Origin: Candidatus Nitrosopumilus sp.
GTDB lineage: Archaea; Thermoproteota; Nitrososphaeria; Nitrososphaerales; Nitrosopumilaceae
NCBI GenBank assembly: GCA_024644105.1
Contig: JAHELP010000005.1
Coordinates: 3,432 to 44,677 of the forward strand
Reading direction: 5' to 3'
DNA length: 41,246 bases
Each line of letters begins with the position of its first letter. Within the stretch, counting starts at the first letter, position 1. Made by a program: the position numbers and the translations under genes. Positions 39,602 through 41,246 of this stretch are shown here, piece after piece. The notes beneath the pieces are model-generated. The model was not told the DNA's origin. It saw only the letters and a list, made by a program, of their open reading frames with translations, and made no database searches.

Positions 39602-39986
39602 ATTTCTAAAAGAGCAAAAAATATTACGGTTAGCAACAATTGGTAAGAACAAAACTCCACATATTGTGCCTGTTTGGTATAGATATAGTGGAAAGAAATT
39701 CTACATTGGAACAAATACTAAAACTGTTAAAGCAAAAAATGTATTAAAAAATAATCACGTTTCTTGTTGTGTAGATGTAGGAATTAGTGCTCCAAATATT
39801 TACGGTGTTCTAGTACAAGGAAAAGCTAGTTTAATTTTAGAAAAAAACAAAGTCAAAACTATTGCAAAAAAAATTCTTTTACGATATTTCAAATCATTAG
39901 AGAATAAATCAGCTATACAATTACTAGAAGATACTGATTGTATTATAGAAGTAGTTCCTGAGAAATTTACTGTTTGGAATTACTAA
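39585..39986 (+). CDS. PPOX-class flavin/F420-binding split-barrel protein
   Basis: 133 residues with the split beta-barrel of the pyridoxamine 5-phosphate oxidase superfamily: EFLKEQKILRLATIGKNKTPHIVPVWY, then KFYIGTNTKTVKAKNVLKN and VLVQGKASLI. Members bind FMN, heme or F420 and act as oxidoreductases. Which cofactor is used here is not settled by sequence alone, though the F420 oxidoreductase-like gene upstream favours F420. It overlaps the membrane-protein gene by 17 bp and the convergent aminotransferase gene by 20 bp. Confidence 0.85.
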   Translation: MNRRDEFLKEQKILRLATIGKNKTPHIVPVWYRYSGKKFYIGTNTKTVKAKNVLKNNHVSCCVDVGISAPNIYGVLVQGKASLILEKNKVKTIAKKILLRYFKSLENKSAIQLLEDTDCIIEVVPEKFTVWNY

Positions 39987-41151
39987 CAAACTCTTCAATT
40001 TTGTTCATTGCTGAATCCAATATTTTAAGATCAGGAAGATAGACTAGTCTAAAGTGTCCACTACCATATTGTTCTCCAAATCCAGAGCCATGAACAGTAA
40101 GAACACCTTTTTCTTCTAATAATTTTGTAACAAATTCTTTATCTGTTCCAAACCTATTATCTTCAATTTTTGGAAATGCATAAAATGCACCTTTTGGATT
40201 TGAACATGACAATCCAGGCATTTCATTTAGTCGTTTTACAACAAAGTCTCTATGTTTTTTCATTTGAGATACAAAGTCATTGATATAACCTTGAGGACCA
40301 CGAAGAGATTCCAAAGCTGCATACTGTACTGGAAGACTGGTGGCAATTCTAACTCTAGCTAGTTTTGGAAGATGCTCACGCAACTCTGCTAGTTGTGGAG
40401 ATTGATTAAATGCAATGTAACCAATTCTCCAGCCAGACATTAAATGGACTTTGGAAAATCCATTGAGAACAATTACTGGTGAATCACCTGCAACTTTACC
40501 AATTCCAACAAATTTATCATCAAATATTATTTGATCATAAATTTCATCACAGATGATATACAGATTATGCTGATTTGCAATCTCCACTAATTCCTTGAGT
40601 GCTTTTTCATTAAAGACAACCCCAGTAGGATTATTTGGGCTTATCAAACAAATAGCTACTGTCTTTTGAGTAATTTTTGATTTAATATCTTCAATATCTG
40701 GAGTTGAATTATTCAGGTCAACTGCAAACTCTACAGGTACTCCACCATGCAATCGTACATAGGAAGCATATGGTGGATAGTAAGGACCAGGCAATAATAC
40801 TTCATCTCCTTCCTCAACAATAGATGAGATTACCATATCAAGGCCTTCAGAAACGCCATTTGTAATTAGAATATCATCAGCTGAAATTGATAGTCCTTTA
40901 GCATTTTCTTTTTTAGCAATTTCTTCTCTTAATTCAAGTAGACCCTCAGATGTGGAATAGAAATTATCACCATTGTTAATTGCATTAATCAAAGCCTGCT
41001 TTACATTCTCTGGGGGTTGAAAGCCAAACTGGACAGGATCCCCAATGTTCAGATAATCAACTTGCATTCCTTTTTGTTCTACTTTTCGGGCAGCAAGAAC
41101 AATGTCTCTAATAGCATATTCAACTCCAACTACTTTTTTTGATACCTTCAA
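39967..41151 (-). CDS. Class I PLP aminotransferase
   Basis: 394 residues from TTG 41151 (MKVSKKVVGVEYAIRD). The open frame continues up to a GTG at 41208, but that part overlaps the tRNA-Arg gene and is therefore not the start. A TATA-like ATTTTAACG is about 27 bp upstream of the TTG. Conserved sites are LNIGDPVQFGF, SPNNPTG, the aspartate of CDEIYDQII and the PLP lysine in NGFSKVHLMSGWRIGY. It belongs to the AlaT/AspC group that transfers amino groups between alanine or aspartate and 2-oxo acids; the exact substrate is open. Confidence 0.92.
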   Translation of the reverse strand: MKVSKKVVGVEYAIRDIVLAARKVEQKGMQVDYLNIGDPVQFGFQPPENVKQALINAINNGDNFYSTSEGLLELREEIAKKENAKGLSISADDILITNGVSEGLDMVISSIVEEGDEVLLPGPYYPPYASYVRLHGGVPVEFAVDLNNSTPDIEDIKSKITQKTVAICLISPNNPTGVVFNEKALKELVEIANQHNLYIICDEIYDQIIFDDKFVGIGKVAGDSPVIVLNGFSKVHLMSGWRIGYIAFNQSPQLAELREHLPKLARVRIATSLPVQYAALESLRGPQGYINDFVSQMKKHRDFVVKRLNEMPGLSCSNPKGAFYAFPKIEDNRFGTDKEFVTKLLEEKGVLTVHGSGFGEQYGSGHFRLVYLPDLKILDSAMNKIEEFVSNSKQ

Positions 41152-41195
41152 AGTATCTAGACAGATATTTACACCCGTTAAAATCTTACTTGTTT

Positions 41196-41246
41196 GGACT
41201 CGTTGCACAGTCTGGATAGTGCGAGCGGCTTCGAACCGCTAGGTCG
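41196..41246 (+). tRNA. tRNA-Arg(TCG), cut by window end
   Basis: The 5' part of a tRNA: acceptor strand GGACTCG (41196-41202), D arm GCAC/GTGC with a GG in the loop, anticodon stem AGCGG/CCGCT with loop CTTCGAA (anticodon TCG, T33, purine 37), then variable loop AGGTCG at the window edge. The T arm and 3' acceptor strand lie outside, so pairing of the acceptor is untested. Confidence 0.85.

Noticed and set aside
41213-41246. Minus-strand reading of the right edge as a tRNA T arm with encoded CCA
   Set aside because: The plus-strand reading gives a complete D arm, anticodon arm with T33 and a normal variable loop, which fits far better.

Overview
The window looks like the genome of a marine ammonia-oxidising archaeon of the Nitrosopumilus type (Thaumarchaeota/Nitrososphaerota). 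It is AT-rich and densely packed on both strands. Many genes have a TATA element about 27 bp before an ATG or TTG start, so their mRNAs are probably leaderless. The strongest lineage markers are adjacent genes for 4-hydroxybutyryl-CoA dehydratase and an ADP-forming acyl-CoA synthetase of the thaumarchaeal 3-hydroxypropionate/4-hydroxybutyrate cycle. Others are a heme-copper oxidase operon with plastocyanin-like domains, a half-size heme A synthase, an archaeal Sec11-type signal peptidase and the IPSWVKNNAGWW secreted repeat. No phage, insertion sequence or CRISPR array was seen.

Layout. 1-7650: a Met/His-rich secreted protein cut by the left edge, an amidohydrolase, tRNA-Ala(CGC), three zinc-ribbon proteins around thioredoxin, signal peptidase, a hidden 47-residue ORF, a CFI-box surface protein and a lysyl-oxidase-like protein. 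7770-11466: the two carbon-fixation genes. 11531-15658: RNase HI-like protein, small membrane proteins, a winged-helix regulator, a radical SAM enzyme and small secreted or membrane proteins. 15670-20055: a secretome locus with two envelope proteins, a SHOCT-like membrane protein, a winged-helix regulator, a zinc-ribbon protein and a secreted beta protein. Its promoters share a 13-bp palindrome, GTAAC-N3-GTTAC. 20108-25647: acetyltransferase, a hidden 57-residue membrane protein, a phasin-like operon, a 2OG-Fe(II) oxygenase followed by an extreme GY(D/N)K-repeat protein, and an 8-TM protein that is a free-standing paralog of the sensor half of the histidine kinase encoded further right. 25708-33630: tRNA-Val, glycosyltransferase, aspartate kinase, a candidate structured RNA, branched-chain aminotransferase, a hidden Cys-rich small protein, methyltransferase, divergent histidine kinase/response regulator, tRNA-Lys and a SRPBCC protein. 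33728-37947: terminal oxidase operon (split subunit II, subunit I, double cupredoxin, heme A synthase). 38003-41246: histidine phosphatase, F420:NADP oxidoreductase-like protein, PPOX-like protein, class I aminotransferase and a tRNA-Arg(TCG) cut by the right edge.

Themes. Copper is prominent: CuA, CuB, two type 1 copper sites, a lysyl-oxidase-like site and a Met/His-rich protein. The least explained parts are the palindrome-linked secretome locus, the oxygenase/repeat-protein pair, the unusual tRNA T-loops and several very short genes. All calls come from reading the sequence and recalled family knowledge; no database search was run.
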